A stretch of 64,000 bases of DNA from Clostridia bacterium UC5.1-2E3 (GCA_001304875.1 BBZO01000012.1:1-64000), one strand, 5' to 3'; positions 18,855 to 30,157 are shown, numbered from the stretch's first letter. Numbers and translations: made by a program. The notes: generated by a model not told the origin, from the sequence alone.

Positions 18855-19702
18855 ATGGAACAGACCATTTTAAACGCCGCAGGCGTTGAAAAAAGATACA
18901 AGACATTTACACTGAAGCCCACCGATCTGGCGGTCCCCGGCGGCTGTATCGTCGGTCTCATCGGAGAAAACGGGGCGGGCAAGAGCACGCTGATCAAGAG
19001 CCTTTTAAACATCGCCCGCCGGGACGGCGGCACGGTGGAGGTGTTTGGAAAAGATTTAGACAGCTGTGAGCGGGAGATCAAGGAGGACATCGGCGTGGTG
19101 TTCGGCGACCAGTATTTCCCCATGAATTTCGCGCCCGCGACGCGGCGCGGGTCATGGCGGGCATCTACAGAAACTGGGACCAGGCACAGTTTGAGGCCTA
19201 TCTTGAGAGATTCCGCCTGGACGGCGGCCAGCCCATCAAGAACTACTCCCGCGGAATGCGGATGAAATTAAATCTGGCGCTGGCCATGTCCCACCACGCC
19301 AGGCTTCTGATCCTGGATGAGCCGGCCAGCGGGCTGGATCCGGTGGTGCGGGAGGGGCTTCTGGAGCTTTTGGAGGATTTCGTGGGCGACGAGGAGCACG
19401 GCGTGCTCGTCTCCTCCCACATCATCAGCGATTTAGAGAAGGTTTCCGACTATGTGGCCCTGCTGCACCGGGGGGAAATGCTCCTCTTTGAGGAGAAGGA
19501 TGCGCTGCTAGAGTCCTTCGCCCTGTTAAAATGCGGCGCCGGGGAGGCGGAGAAGCTCCCGCCGGAGAGCGTCATCGGAATGCGGGAAGGGACCTTCGGG
19601 GCGGAGATTCTGATGCGGAGGGAAAACCTGCCGAAGGGCGCCGTGTGGGAGCCGGCCAGCCTGGAGCAGATACTCATTTACCATGTGAAGGAGGGAAAAT
19701 AG
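18855..19702 (+). CDS. ABC transporter ATP-binding protein (YtrB-like exporter)
   Basis: About 283 residues. Walker A GENGAGKST, signature YSRGMRMKLNLALAMSH, Walker B LLILDEPASGLDP, His switch VSSHIISDLEKV. A single G is missing at about 19137 (FAPADAARVMAGIYRNW expected). The start lies 24 bases after the GntR gene behind GAAGGAGG and the stop abuts the permease start. Confidence 0.9.
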
Positions 19703-20349
19703 ATGCGCGGTCTGATACGAAAAGAATTTCTGATGACAAAATCCGTCTGGAGATCCTGGATCCTGGCATTTATAGTGCTCGGGGGCTACTCGGTGATGTT
19801 TAAATCCGGTGACAGCTATTACAATACGGGCATGATTTATGTATGGCCGGTCATCGCCGGGATGAACGGAACCTTAAATTCATTTTACAGCGACAGCAGG
19901 TACCAGTGGAATCTGACGGCTCTGACCATGCCGGTGCGCCGGCGGGAGATCGTTTTTACAAAATACATCTATATGTATCTGCTGGATCTGGTCACGGGGG
20001 CCATCGCCACGGCGCTGGTGATTCTCGGCGACCTGGCGGGCATCGGCACGGGGCTTGCGGTCAATCTCCTCATCGGAGGAGGAATCATGCTGACGCTTCT
20101 GATGCTCCAGGCGCTTATGGTTCCATCACCTACCGGTTCGGGCCGGAGAGGGCCAGTGTGCTGTGCGTGGTGCTGGCGCTCTCGCCGCTCCTGCTGCTGG
20201 CGGTCCCCTGGGGCGCGCTCCCGTCCATACCGGAGCCCACCGATGTGCAGGTGCTTCGTGTGGAAGGTATGCTGATTCTGCCGGTGCTTCTCATGAATCT
20301 TCTGTCCGTCTGGGTGTCCGTGCGGATTTATGAGGGAAAAGAATACTAG
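19703..20349 (+). CDS. ABC-2 type transporter permease
   Basis: About 216 residues and six hydrophobic segments. It begins on the base after the ATPase stop. Missing C at about 20131 (VPITYRFG expected). Together with the GntR and ATPase genes it forms the classical ytrA-type exporter module induced by cell-wall-active compounds in Bacillus; function here is inferred. Confidence 0.85.
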
Positions 20350-20352
20350 GCA

Positions 20353-20381
20353 TTGTTTTTTCGGGGAACAGAGGGTATAAT
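20353..20381 (+). promoter_or_regulatory. Promoter of gltX
   Basis: TTGTTT, 17-base spacer, TATAAT (20376-20381), about 60 bases before the gltX start. The leader has a GC-rich hairpin at about 20390-20415 but no T-box is recognisable. Confidence 0.55.
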
Positions 20382-20441
20382 GATAGATATTGCCGCGGCA
20401 TGGCGGCGACGATGTCTAATTAGAAATAGGAGTGAAAACGG

Positions 20442-21894
20442 ATGACGACGAAAATAAGAACCCGATATGCCCCCAGCCCCACCGGAAGGATGCACGTGGG
20501 AAACTTAAGAACGGCTCTCTATGCTACCTGATCGCGAAGCATGAGGGCGGCGACTATCTGCTGCGCATCGAGGACACGGACCAGGAGCGCTATATGGAGG
20601 GCGCGACGGAGATTATCTACCGGACGCTGGAGCAGACCGGCCTCATTCACGACGAGGGCCCGGATAAGGACGGCGGCGTCGGTCCCTACGTGCAGAGCGA
20701 GCGCCAGGCGGCCGGCATTTACATGGAGTATGCGAAGAAGCTCATCGACAAGGGCGAGGCCTACTACTGCTTCTGTACCCCGGAGCGTCTGAACTCCCTG
20801 CGCCGCACGGTGAACGGCGAGGAGATCATGACCTACGACAAGCACTGCCTCCATTTAACGAAGGAGGAGATCGAGGCCAATCTGGCTGCCGGCAAGCCCT
20901 TTGTCATCCGCCAGAATAACCCCACCGAGGGAACGACCACCTTCTCCGACGAGATTTACGGAGATATCACTGTGAACAACGACGAGCTGGACGACATGGT
21001 TCTCATCAAGTCCGACGGCTATCCGACCTACAACTTTGCCAACGTGGTGGACGACCATCTGATGGGCATTACCCACGTGGTGCGTGGAAACGAGTACCTG
21101 TCCTCCTCCCCGAAGTACAACCGCCTCTACGAGGCCTTCGGCTGGGAGATTCCGGTGTACGTGCACTGTCCCACCATCACCAACGAGGAGCACAAGAAGC
21201 TGAGCAAGAGAAGCGGCCATTCCTCCTACGAGGATCTGATCGAGCAGGGATTCCTCTCCGAGGCCGTGGTGAATTACGTGGCGCTTTTAGGCTGGTCCCC
21301 GTCCGACAACCAGGAGATTTTCTCCCTGGAGGAGCTGGTGAAGGTATTTGACTATCACAACATCAGCAAATCCCCGGCGGTGTTCGACATGGTGAAGCTG
21401 CGCTGGATGAACGGCGAGTACATAAAAGCCATGGATTTCGACAAATTCTATCAGATGGCGGAGCGTATATCAAGAAAGTCATCAAGAAAGATCTGGATCT
21501 CAAAAAGATTGCGGCCATGGTCAAGACCAGGATCGAGGTGTTCCCGGATATCGAGGGACATATCGACTTCTTCGAGGAGCTGCCGGAGTACGACGCGGAA
21601 ATGTATGTGCACAAGAAGATGAAGTGCACGAAGGAGACCTCCCTTGAGGTCTTAAAGGACGTGCTTCCCCTTCTGGAGGCGCAGGAGGATTTCTCCAACG
21701 ACGCACTCTTCGAGCTTCTGTCCGGCTATGTGAACGAGAAAGGCTATAAGACCGGCTTTGTGATGTGGCCCATCCGCACGGCGGCCTCCGGCAAGCAGAT
21801 GACGCCGGCCGGCGCTACGGAGATCATGGAGGTTCTCGGCAAGGAGGAATCCTTAAAGAGAATCAGAAAAGGCATTGAAAAGCTGAGCGAATAA
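20442..21894 (+). CDS. gltX: Glutamyl-tRNA synthetase
   Basis: About 485 residues. Class I signature [20 protein letters not shown] near the N-terminus, KMSKS equivalent KLSKRSG, and the helical anticodon-binding C-terminal part. Two breaks at about 20521 ([12 protein letters not shown] expected) and about 21466 ([12 protein letters not shown]). Charging of tRNA-Glu is essential, so such breaks argue strongly for sequence error. ATG 20442 has TAGGAG upstream. Confidence 0.93.
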
Positions 21895-21900
21895 TACAAT

Positions 21901-21947
21901 CGGCGCAGGGGATTTCCCGGAGAGAGGGGATTTCCCTGCGCCGTTTT
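21901..21947 (+). terminator. Terminator of gltX
   Basis: CGGCGCAGGG paired with CCCTGCGCCG and TTTT, 16 bases before the helicase start. Confidence 0.8.
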
Positions 21948-21962
21948 GACGGGAGAGACAAG

Positions 21963-23790
21963 ATGGCATTCAACGAAGCGCAGAAGAGGGCGATTCGTCA
22001 TTTTAAAGGGCCGGCCATGGTGCTGGCGGGGCCGGGGTCGGGAAAGACCACGGTCATCACCCACCGGGTGAAGGCGCTGATCGAGGAGCGGGGCGTGGAT
22101 CCTGGCTCCATTCTGGTCATCACCTTCACGAAGGCGGCCGCCGCGGAGATGAAGGAGCGGTTCGGCGCGCTGACGGAGCACCGGTACGGCCGCGTGGGTT
22201 TCGGCACGTTTCACGCGGTGTTTTTTCAGATTCTCAAGCTGGCCTACCGCTACCAGGCCTCCGACATCATCCGGGAGGAGGAGCGGACGGCGCTGATGCG
22301 GGAGCTGGTGGACCGCGAGGGGATGGAGCTGGAGGACGAGGCGGAGTTTATCGCTTCGGTGCTGGGCGAGATCGGGAGCGTCAAGGGCGAGATGCTGAGC
22401 CTGGAGCACTATTACGCGAAAAACTGCTCGGAGGAGATTTTCAAACGCCTCTACGAGGGGTATGAGAGAGGGCTGCGCGCGAAGGGGCGCATCGATTTCG
22501 ACGACATGCTGGTGATGTGCTACGAGCTGTTCACCCAGAGAAAGGATATTCTCGGGGCCTGGCAGACCAAGTACCAGTACATTCTGATCGACGAGTTCCA
22601 GGATATCAACAAAGTCCAGTACGAGGTGGTGAAGCTCTTAGCCGGGGAGAGGAAAAATGTCTTTATCGTCGGAGAGACGACCAGTCCATCTACCGGTTCC
22701 GCGGCGCGAAGCCGGAGATCATGCTGGGCTTTGAGCGGGACTTTCCGGGCACGGAGCGCATTCTGCTGGATATCAATTACCGCTCCACGAGGGACATCGT
22801 GGAGCCGGCCATGCGGCTGATCGGCCACAATAAGACCCGGTTTTCCAAGGAAATCCGGGCGGAAAAGGGGCGCGGAAAGCCGGTCGCCACCTGCGTGTTT
22901 AAAGATCCCCTGGAGGAGACCGGTCGCATCGCCGCGGAGCTTTTAGCCTACCACAAGGCGGGGTATCCGTGGGAGGAGATGGCGGTGCTCTACCGCACCA
23001 ACTCCGGGCCGCGGCTCCTGATTGAGAAGCTGATGGAGTACAATATCCCGTTCCGCGCCAGGGACGTGGTGCCCAACCTCTACGAGCACTGGATCGCCCA
23101 GGATTTTCTCGCCTACATCCGGGCGGCCATGGGGGAGCGGGACCGCTCCACGATCTTCCGGATCGTCAACCGACCCAAGCGGTACGTGAGCCGCGATTCC
23201 ATGGACGACCCGGTGGTGGATTTTGAGAAGGTAAAATCCTTCTACCAGGACAAGGACTGGATGGTGGAGCGGATCGAGAACCTGGAGTTCGATTTGAAGG
23301 CCATCAGCCGCATGTCCCCGCTGGCGGCCGTCAACTACATACGCAAGGCCGTGGGCTACGACGAGTATTTAAAGGAGTATGCGCCTACCGGCGGATGGAC
23401 GCGGAGGAGCTTCTGGAGATCGCGGAGCAGTTAAAGGAAAGCGGCTCGGGCTTTAAGACTTTTGAGGAGTGGTTTACACATATCAGAAATTACTCCGCGC
23501 GTCTGAAGGAGCAGGCCGCCAGGCGGCAGGCGAGGGAGGACGCGGTGACGCTCTCCACGATGCACAGCGCCAAGGGGCTGGAGTACCGGGTGGTCTACAT
23601 TCTGGACGCCAACGAGGGCGTGACGCCCCATCACAAGGCGGTGCTGGATGCGGACATGGAGGAGGAGCGCAGGCTTTTCTATGTGGCCATGACCCGCGCC
23701 AAGGAGCGGCTGCATGTGATGAGCGTGCGGGAGAGATACCACAAAAAGGCGGACATTTCCCGTTTTGTGGAAGAGTATATGGGAGAGTGA
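21963..23790 (+). CDS. UvrD/PcrA-family superfamily 1 DNA helicase
   Basis: About 609 residues across breaks at about 22678 and 23387. Motif I AGPGSGKTT, Ia FTKAAAAEMKER, II LIDEFQD, III VGDDQSIYRFRGA (restored), IV NYRS, V TMHSAKGLEYRVVYI, VI FYVAMTRAKERL. Shorter than PcrA/UvrD (about 720), lacking most of the C-terminal region, like the small UvrD-like helicases common in clostridia. Unwinds DNA in repair. Followed by the cobalamin adenosyltransferase after six bases. Confidence 0.9.
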
Positions 23791-23796
23791 TGGAAG

Positions 23797-24379
23797 ATGG
23801 GATGCGTACACGTGTACTGCGGGGACGGAAAAGGGAAAACCAGCGCGGCCCTGGGGCTGGCGCTGCGCGCCGGCCGGCCGGGGCTGGCGGGTGGTGATCG
23901 CCCGGTTCCTAAAAAACGACGACTCCGGGGAGCTTCTGGCGCTTCGAGGTATTCCTGGGGTGGAGGTGCTGCCCTGCGAGAAGAGTTTTGGATTTTACCG
24001 TACGATGACCGACGCGGAGAAGGCGGAGGCCGGGGAGTATTACAGAGAGCTTCTGGAGCGCGCGTGGAGACGTGCGGAGGCCGGTGGGAACGGGGACGAT
24101 GCGGAAGGCGCGGGCGCCGGTGCACCTGGAGTGGAGCCAGATCGCGTCCCCGTTCTTCTGGTTCTCGACGAGATCGCCGCCGCCTGCACCTACAACCTGG
24201 TGGACACCGCCCGTCTTACGTGCCTTCTGGACAGCCGCCCGGAATTTCTGGAGGTGGTGCTCACCGGCAGGAACCCGGATGAGGGGATTTTAGAGCGGGC
24301 CGATTACATTTCCGAGATACAAAAGAGAAGGCATCCCTACGACCGCGGCCTCGGCGCGCGGGAGGGAATCGAGTATTAG
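23797..24379 (+). CDS. Cob(I)yrinic acid a,c-diamide adenosyltransferase (CobO/BtuR family)
   Basis: About 193 residues. P-loop GDGKGKTSAALGLALRA at the N-terminus and the conserved end TGRNPDEGILERADYISEIQKRRHPYDRG. A break at about 23877 (RAAGRGWRVVIARFL). It adenosylates corrinoids to the coenzyme form. A Gly/Ala/Asp-rich stretch at about residues 95-115 is longer than usual for the family, possibly a local sequence problem. It closely follows the helicase gene, with no other corrinoid gene nearby. Confidence 0.85.
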
Positions 24380-24437
24380 AAAGCTGGGAACGCGCACGGC
24401 GCGCGGGGAGAGACAGTTTACAGGGAGGAGAGTTTGT

Positions 24438-24860
24438 ATGAGACGATACAGAGTCAGGCCGGGGCGGGTTCCGTCCGCGGCCAGCACGGTCATGGGAGTA
24501 TTGTTTGTGATTCTGGGGATTTTCGTGGTCATCCCAAGCTTCGGGCTGTTCGGCGTCATCTGGACCATCGGCGCCGGCGTCATCACGGCCACCGCCGCGG
24601 TCAACCTGTTTTCCGCCAAGGGGGCCTGCAGCTCGGAGATCATCGTGGACGATGGTCCGGAGGAGGCTGACGGCCTGGCGGATAGCGGACGGCGGGACCG
24701 TTTCGGGGAGAGCGGGACGGAGCGCAGCACTTCCGGGCGCGTCCCGGATGTGAGCGATGAGGCGGAGCGCTTAAAGAAGGCGGAGGAGCTCTACCGCCAG
24801 GGCCTTATCACCTACGAGGAGTACCAGAAGAAGCGGGAGGAGATCATAAAGTCCATATAG
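24438..24860 (+). CDS. Small membrane protein with C-terminal SHOCT domain
   Basis: 140 residues: two hydrophobic helices (VMGVLFVILGIFVVIPSFG; VIWTIGAGVITATAAVNLF), a Gly/Asp/Ser-rich linker and a C-terminal SHOCT-type motif (ERLKKAEELYRQGLITYEEYQKKREEII). SHOCT domains mediate oligomerisation; no more specific role is known. AGGGAGGAG precedes the ATG. Intact. Confidence 0.82.
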   Translation: MRRYRVRPGRVPSAASTVMGVLFVILGIFVVIPSFGLFGVIWTIGAGVITATAAVNLFSAKGACSSEIIVDDGPEEADGLADSGRRDRFGESGTERSTSGRVPDVSDEAERLKKAEELYRQGLITYEEYQKKREEIIKSI

Positions 24861-24979
24861 GCGCGCGGCGGCCAAAAACTGCTTGCTTTTTGCGCCGTCA
24901 TCTGATACCATCAATGGACAGGGATCTGCGCGTTTCGCCCCCAGGCGGCGTGCAAAAATATGAATAGAGAGGTACAGAC

Positions 24980-25321
24980 ATGGCAGAGAATAAGAATTAC
25001 AGCGCCCCCGAGGAGAATGAGGAGATGGAGACCGAGATGACTGTCACGCTGACGCTGGACGACGGAAGCGAATTAGAGTGCGTGGTGCTCACCATTTTCG
25101 AGGCGGGCGAGAGAGAATACATCGCGCTTCTTCCCATGGAGGGAGAGGAGGCCGAGGAGGGCGAGGTTTACTTATACCGCTACTCCGAGGACGCGGACGG
25201 CCAGCCCAACCTGGAGAACATCGAGGACGACGACGAGTACGAGATCGTTGCGGACGCGTTCGACGAGCTTTTAGACGAGCAGGAGTACGACGAGATCGTG
25301 GGCGAGGACGAGCTGGAGTAA
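24980..25321 (+). CDS. DUF1292 family acidic protein
   Basis: 113 residues, strongly acidic (many Glu/Asp, especially the last 50). Core pattern VTLTLDDGSELECVVLTIFEAGEREYIALLP and VYLYRYSED matches DUF1292, a family of unknown function widespread in Firmicutes. AGAGAGG site upstream. Intact. Confidence 0.85.
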   Translation: MAENKNYSAPEENEEMETEMTVTLTLDDGSELECVVLTIFEAGEREYIALLPMEGEEAEEGEVYLYRYSEDADGQPNLENIEDDDEYEIVADAFDELLDEQEYDEIVGEDELE

Positions 25322-25407
25322 TATTTGAAAAATCTGGAAGAATGTTTTTGCGAAAAACCTCCATACTAACAATGTAACGAGACCAATTTGCAAGGAGGTA
25401 ATCTAAA

Positions 25408-25614
25408 ATGGCAAACAAAAACAGCTACAAGGATATGCAGAACAATTCCACCCAGAACAGCAGTCAGGACAGTTCCAGAAACAGCAGCCGGAACTCCAGC
25501 CAGGACAGCTCCAGAAACAGCAGTCAGGACAGCTCCAGAAACAGCAGTCAGAACAGCTCCAGAAACTCCAGCCAGGACAGTTCCAGGAACCGTGCAAACG
25601 ACTGTGACCGCTAA
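25408..25614 (+). CDS. Low-complexity NSSQDSSR-repeat small protein
   Basis: 68 residues, of which 17-60 are perfect or near-perfect eight-residue units NSSQDSSR (one shortened to NSSR, one with N for D). Only Asn, Ser, Gln, Asp and Arg are used in the repeat; the single Cys is near the C-terminus (NDCDR). A strong ribosome site (AAGGAGG) and downstream terminator support expression. The composition resembles small hydrophilic spore or desiccation-type proteins but I recognise no family. Confidence 0.7.
   Translation: MANKNSYKDMQNNSTQNSSQDSSRNSSRNSSQDSSRNSSQDSSRNSSQNSSRNSSQDSSRNRANDCDR
25456..25587 (+). repeat. 24-bp coding repeat array
   Basis: Four full and one variant copies of a 24-base unit plus a 12-base half unit encode NSSQDSSR/NSSR. 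Copies differ at synonymous positions (AGT/AGC, CAG fixed), so the array is not brand-new. Confidence 0.85.
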
Positions 25615-25633
25615 ATAGGACAGACAGAGGACA

Positions 25634-25662
25634 GGCCGTCGCTTAGAAAGTGACGGCTTTTC
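25634..25662 (+). terminator. Terminator of the repeat-protein gene
   Basis: GCCGTC and GACGGC stem followed by TTTT. Confidence 0.8.
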
Positions 25663-25705
25663 CTGTTTTTACATATTATATAGAAAAAAGGACAGGTGTG
25701 AGGGC

Positions 25706-26016
25706 ATGTATTGTCAGGCGATATCGGTCCGGCAGCTGGATGAGATTCTGGACAGAGGGTTTGACGGGATGTTAGTGGACGTGCGAAACCAGCCTTCCTA
25801 CCGGCACGCCCACATACGGGGAGCCGTCAACATTCCCTACGAGACCTTCGAGCGCGGGGATGGCGGGCTCCCGAAGGATAAGACGCTGATTTTTACTGCG
25901 CCCGCGGGGGACAGAGCATGAAGGTCTGTGCGCGGCTCTCGAGGCAGGGCTTTCAGACCGTGAATCTGGTGGGCGGCATCGACCACTACCAGGGCAGGTA
26001 CCTGGTGCGCGGGTAA
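25706..26016 (+). CDS. Rhodanese-like domain protein
   Basis: About 103 residues, single rhodanese domain. N-terminal LVDVRNQPSYRHAHIRGAVNIPY; the active-site loop is restored as FYCARGGQSM by adding one T to the T5 run at about 25889, giving a catalytic Cys. End: VNLVGGIDHYQG. Probably a sulfurtransferase or persulfide carrier. Confidence 0.85.
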
Positions 26017-26100
26017 AATGAAGAACCCGATTGACAGAAGCAAGTCCCAGGCGGTAAAATGATAACCAAATGCCGCACATAAGACGAGAGGAAAGAGAAT

Positions 26101-27254
26101 TTGGACAGAATCGAACTGATCGCCCCCTGCCATTTCGGGCTGGAGGCAGTATTAAAAAAGAAATCACAGAGTTAGGATACGAGATCTCCCAGGTGGAGGA
26201 CGGAAGAGTCTGCTTTTACGGGGACATTTCCGCCATCTGCCGGGGGAACATTTTTCTGCGCACGGCGGAGCGGCTTCTTCTCAAGGTGGGAAGCTTTAAG
26301 GCCGTGACCTTTGACGGGCTGTTCGAGCAGACGAAGGCCATCCCCTGGGAGCGCTATATCCCGGAAGACGGAAAGTTCTGGGTGGCGAAGGCTTCCTCCA
26401 TCAAGAGTAAGCTGTTCAGCCCCTCAGATATCCAGTCCATCATGAAGAAGGCCATGGTGGAGCGTTTAAAGACCGTCTATCACACCGACTGGTTCAAGGA
26501 GGACGGGGCCCAGTTCCCGCTGCGGGTGTTTATTTTCAAGGACCAGGTGACCGTGGGGATCGACACCAGCGGCGACTCGCTGCACAAGCGCGGTTACCGG
26601 GAGCTCTCCAGCAAGGCGCCCATCACCGAGACGCTGGCGGCGGCGCTGATTCTTCTGACGCCGTGGAGGAAGGACCGCATTCTGGTGGACCCGTTCTGCG
26701 GCAGCGGCACGTTCCCCATCGAGGCGGCCATGATCGCGGCCAACATCGCGCCGGGCATGAACCGCTCCTTCCTGGCGGAGCAGTGGACGAATCTGATTCC
26801 GAAGAAATGCTGGTACGAGGCCGTGGACGAGGCGGACGCGCTGGTGGACACGGAGGTGAAGGTGGATATCCAGGGCTACGACATCGACGGCGACATCGTG
26901 CGCGCGGCCAGGGAGAACGCGGAGCGGGCCGGCGTGAGCCACATGATCCATTTTCAGCAGCGGCCGGTGAGCGCGCTGAGCCACCCGAAGAAATACGGCT
27001 TCATCATCACCAACCCGCCCTATGGCGAGCGCATCGAGGAGAAGGAAAATCTTCCCGCCCTCTACCGGGAGATCGGCGAGGCCTACCGGCGGCTGGACGC
27101 CTGGTCCATGTATATGATCACGGCCTACGAGGACGCGGAGCGCTATATCGGGCGCAAGGCGGACAAAAACCGGAAAATCTACAACGGCATGATGCGGACC
27201 TATTTCTACCAGTTTATGGGGCCGAAACCGCCTAAGAGGAGACCGGGAGAATAA
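26101..27254 (+). CDS. THUMP-domain 23S rRNA (guanine-N2)-methyltransferase, RlmL/RlmK-like
   Basis: About 385 residues. N-terminal ferredoxin-like/THUMP region (LIAPCHFGLEAVLKKEI) and a Rossmann methyltransferase with VDPFCGSGTFPIEAA (SAM site) and catalytic ITNPPYGER. Start taken as TTG 26101 behind GAGGAAAGAG; no better start is in frame. One A is missing from the A6 run at about 26155. Modifies a guanine of 23S rRNA in relatives. Confidence 0.86.
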
Positions 27255-27255
27255 A

Positions 27256-28953
27256 TTGAGACGACGACGCATTTATATAGGTTTGATTGTGCTCCTGCTT
27301 CTGATGGCATTCGTGGGAAATTACAGCCTGTTCACTTCGGAGACGGTGAGACGGCATGAGCCATGGAGAGCCGCCGGGAAGAGTGGCAGGAGATGGCGGC
27401 AGACGAGATCAACGGCCGCGCCCTCACGCTGGAGGTGGACGGCCGGACGGTGGAGGGCGTCGCCCCTATATGACCCGGCAGATGGAGCTGATGCTCCCTG
27501 TGACAGGTCTGACGGACGCATTCGCCTGCGCGGCCAACCGCTACGAGGACGAGCGGCTGGTGATTGAAAAAAATACCATATCCGTGACGATGCAGGAGGG
27601 GGAGCCCTCCATGACCGTCAACGGCATCCCCATGAGTCTGTCGGTGGGGATGACGAAAATAGGAAATGATTACTACGTGCCGGTGGAGGCCGTGGAGAAG
27701 AGTCTGGCCTACGGCAGCACCTGGTCGGCGGAGAGCGGCGTGCTCTCCATGACGGGGATGAGCTCGGAGAAGCGGGTGCTGCCCTACGCCTACGATTACC
27801 GGGCCGAGGGTCGGGCGCCGGATGTGAAAACCAGGGTTCCCTGGGAACCTGCTGGGCCTTCGCCTCGCTGATGGCGCTGGAGACCAGCCTGATGCCGGAG
27901 GAAACCTATGATTTCTCCGAGGATCACATGTCCATCCGCAACAGCTTCGGCATGGACCAGAATGACGGCGGCGAGTACACCATGTCTATGGCCTACCTGC
28001 TGGCGTGGCAGGGGCCGGTCTTGGAGTCCCAGGACCCCTACGGCGACCGGATGTCGCCGGAGAATCTGGCGCCCACGAAGCACGTGCAGGAGATACAGAT
28101 TCTTCCCAGCAAGGACTACGAGGCCATCAAGGAGGCCATCTACTACACCGGAGGCGTCCAGAGCTCCCTCTACACGTCGCTGAAAAATGAGAAGAGCCGT
28201 TCCGTGTATTTCAACGAGGAGAACGGCGCCTACTGCTACATCGGCACCGAGAAACCCAATCACGATGTGGTCATCGTGGGCTGGGACGACAACTACCCGA
28301 AGGAGAATTTCAACATCGATCTGGAGGGCGACGGCGCATTTATCTGTGTCAACAGCTGGGGGCCGGAGTTCAGCGACGGCGGATATTTTTACGTTTCCTA
28401 CTACGACACCAACATCGGCATACACAACATCCTCTACACGGGGGTGGAGGCGCCGGACAATTACGGGCACATTTACCAGAGCGATCTCTGCGGCTGGGTG
28501 GGGCAGCTGGGCTACAATAAGGAATCGGCCTATTTTGCCAACGTCTACCAGGCCGCAGGCCGGGAGAATCTGGAGGCGGTGGGGTTCTACGCCACGGGGC
28601 AGGATACCCGCTACCAGGTGTACGTCTCGCAGAACGTGGGAGACCCGGCGGATCTCTCTGACCGGACGCTGGTGGCCGAGGGAAGCTTCGAGAACGCGGG
28701 ATTTTACACGGTGCGGCTTGAGGAGCCGGTGGAGCTTGCGGCGGGCAGCCGCTTCGCGGTCATCGTGAAGATCACCACGCCCGGCGGCCTGCGGCCCATC
28801 GCCATCGAGTACAACTCCGAGGAGAAGACCGCGAAGGTGGATATAAGCGACGGCGAGGGCTACATAAGCCTCAGGGGAACCGCCTGGGAGCGGGCGGAGG
28901 AGCAGTACGGCTGCAATCTCTGTCTGAAAGCCTACACCTCGGACCGGGAGTGA
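27256..28953 (+). CDS. Papain-like (C1) surface peptidase with copper-amine-oxidase-N-like and lectin-like domains
   Basis: About 565 residues across breaks at about 27345, 27465 and 27838. Signal-anchor helix near the N-terminus (IGLIVLLLLMAFVGNYSLF), a Cu-amine-oxidase-N-like module (SVTMQEGEPSMTVNGIPMSL, YYVPVEAVEKSL), then a C1 peptidase: Cys in GSLGTCWAFASL, His in NHDVVIVGWDDN, Asn in VNSWGPEF. The C-terminal about 160 residues are a beta-rich lectin-like domain. Probably extracellular. TTG start one base after the methyltransferase stop. Confidence 0.83.
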
Positions 28954-29055
28954 GCGGCGCGTAGAAACGAGAAAGCCGGCGGAATACGAATGAATAGAAT
29001 AGAAACAGCAGATACAGCTGCGGCGGAAACCAGCCGCGGGGAGATGTGAGGGAAT

Positions 29056-29655
29056 ATGAGCGAGAAATTATTTTGCGACGGGAAATGAAGGGAAAATGAG
29101 GGAGATCCGGGCGATTTTAGGCGACCTCGGCATGGAGGTGATTTCCATGCGGGAGGCCGGATTCACCGGAGAGATTGTCGAGGACGGCGTCACGTTCGCG
29201 GAGAACGCGGCCATCAAGGCGCGGGCCGTCTGGGAAAAGACCGGGGGCATCGTCATGGCCGACGATTCCGGTCTGGAGATCGACTATTTAAACGGCGAGC
29301 CGGGCGTCTACTCGGCGCGGTATCTGGGGGATACGCCCTACGAGGTGAAGAACCGCACGCTGATCGGACGTCTGGACGGCGTGCCGGACGAGAAGAGGAC
29401 GGCGCGGTTTGTCTGCGTCATCGCGGTCGTTTTGCCGGACGGGACGCTTAAGGAGACGAGAGCCGCCATGGAAGGGCGCATCGCCTGCGAGCCGCGGGAG
29501 AGGGCGGTTTCGGCTACGATCCCATCCTGTATCTGCCGGAGTACGGGAAGACCTCGGCGGAGATCAGCATGGAGGAGAAGAATAAGATCAGCCACCGGGG
29601 GAAGGCTCTGGAGGCGGCAAAAGAATTTCTCAGAGAGAGGTATGGGGAGAAATGA
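29056..29655 (+). CDS. rdgB: RdgB/HAM1-family non-canonical purine NTP pyrophosphatase
   Basis: About 200 residues. N-terminus restored as [19 protein letters not shown] after replacing one A and one T near 29068; a second break near 29508 ([17 protein letters not shown]). Conserved [22 protein letters not shown] and SHRGKAL. Hydrolyses dITP/XTP to prevent their incorporation. Its stop overlaps the region of the next start, making a two-gene operon with a YfcE-type phosphodiesterase, a common pairing. Confidence 0.9.
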
Positions 29656-29657
29656 GT

Positions 29658-30145
29658 ATGAAGATATTGATTGTCAGCGACACCCACAGGCGGGACGCGG
29701 CGCTTCGGGATCTCATCGAGGACCTGAAGCCGCTTGACATGTTCATCCACCTGGCGACGCGGAGGGGAGCGAGAGCAAATACGCCGAGTGGGTGAATCCC
29801 ACCTGCCGCATGGAGATGGTGAGGGGAAACAACGATTTCTTCTCCATGCTGGACAAGGAGCGGGAGATCCGCATCGGCGGCCACCGGGCGCTTCTGACCC
29901 ACGGGCATCTCTATAACGTGTCCCTGGGCCCGGAGCAGTTAAAGCGGGAGGCCCTGGCACGCGGCTGCGACATCGCCATGTTCGGCCACACGCACAAGCC
30001 GTACTTAAAGCGGAGCGAGGATATTATCGTGCTCAATCCGGGCAGCCTGTCATTTCCCAGACAGGGCGGGAGACAGCCGTCCTACATTGTGATGGAGATT
30101 ACGGACCGGGATGAGGTGCGGATCCGGCAGGAGTATCTGGAGTGA
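29658..30145 (+). CDS. YfcE-family metallophosphoesterase
   Basis: About 162 residues. Metal ligands in ILIVSDTHR, HLGDAEG (restored by one G at about 29755), VRGNND, LTHGH and MFGHTHKP, ending LNPGSLSFPR. Start ATG 29658 is favoured by GGGGAG eight bases upstream; ATG 29652 is an alternative. Phosphodiesterase of unspecified substrate. Confidence 0.88.
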
Positions 30146-30157
30146 GGATGAAAAAGA

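Noticed and set aside
20390..20441. T-box or other riboswitch before gltX
   Set aside because: The leader is only about 60 bases with a short GC hairpin; no T-box consensus or competing terminator is present.
25456..25587. CRISPR-like array
   Set aside because: The repeats are contiguous 24-base coding units without spacers, within a translated gene.
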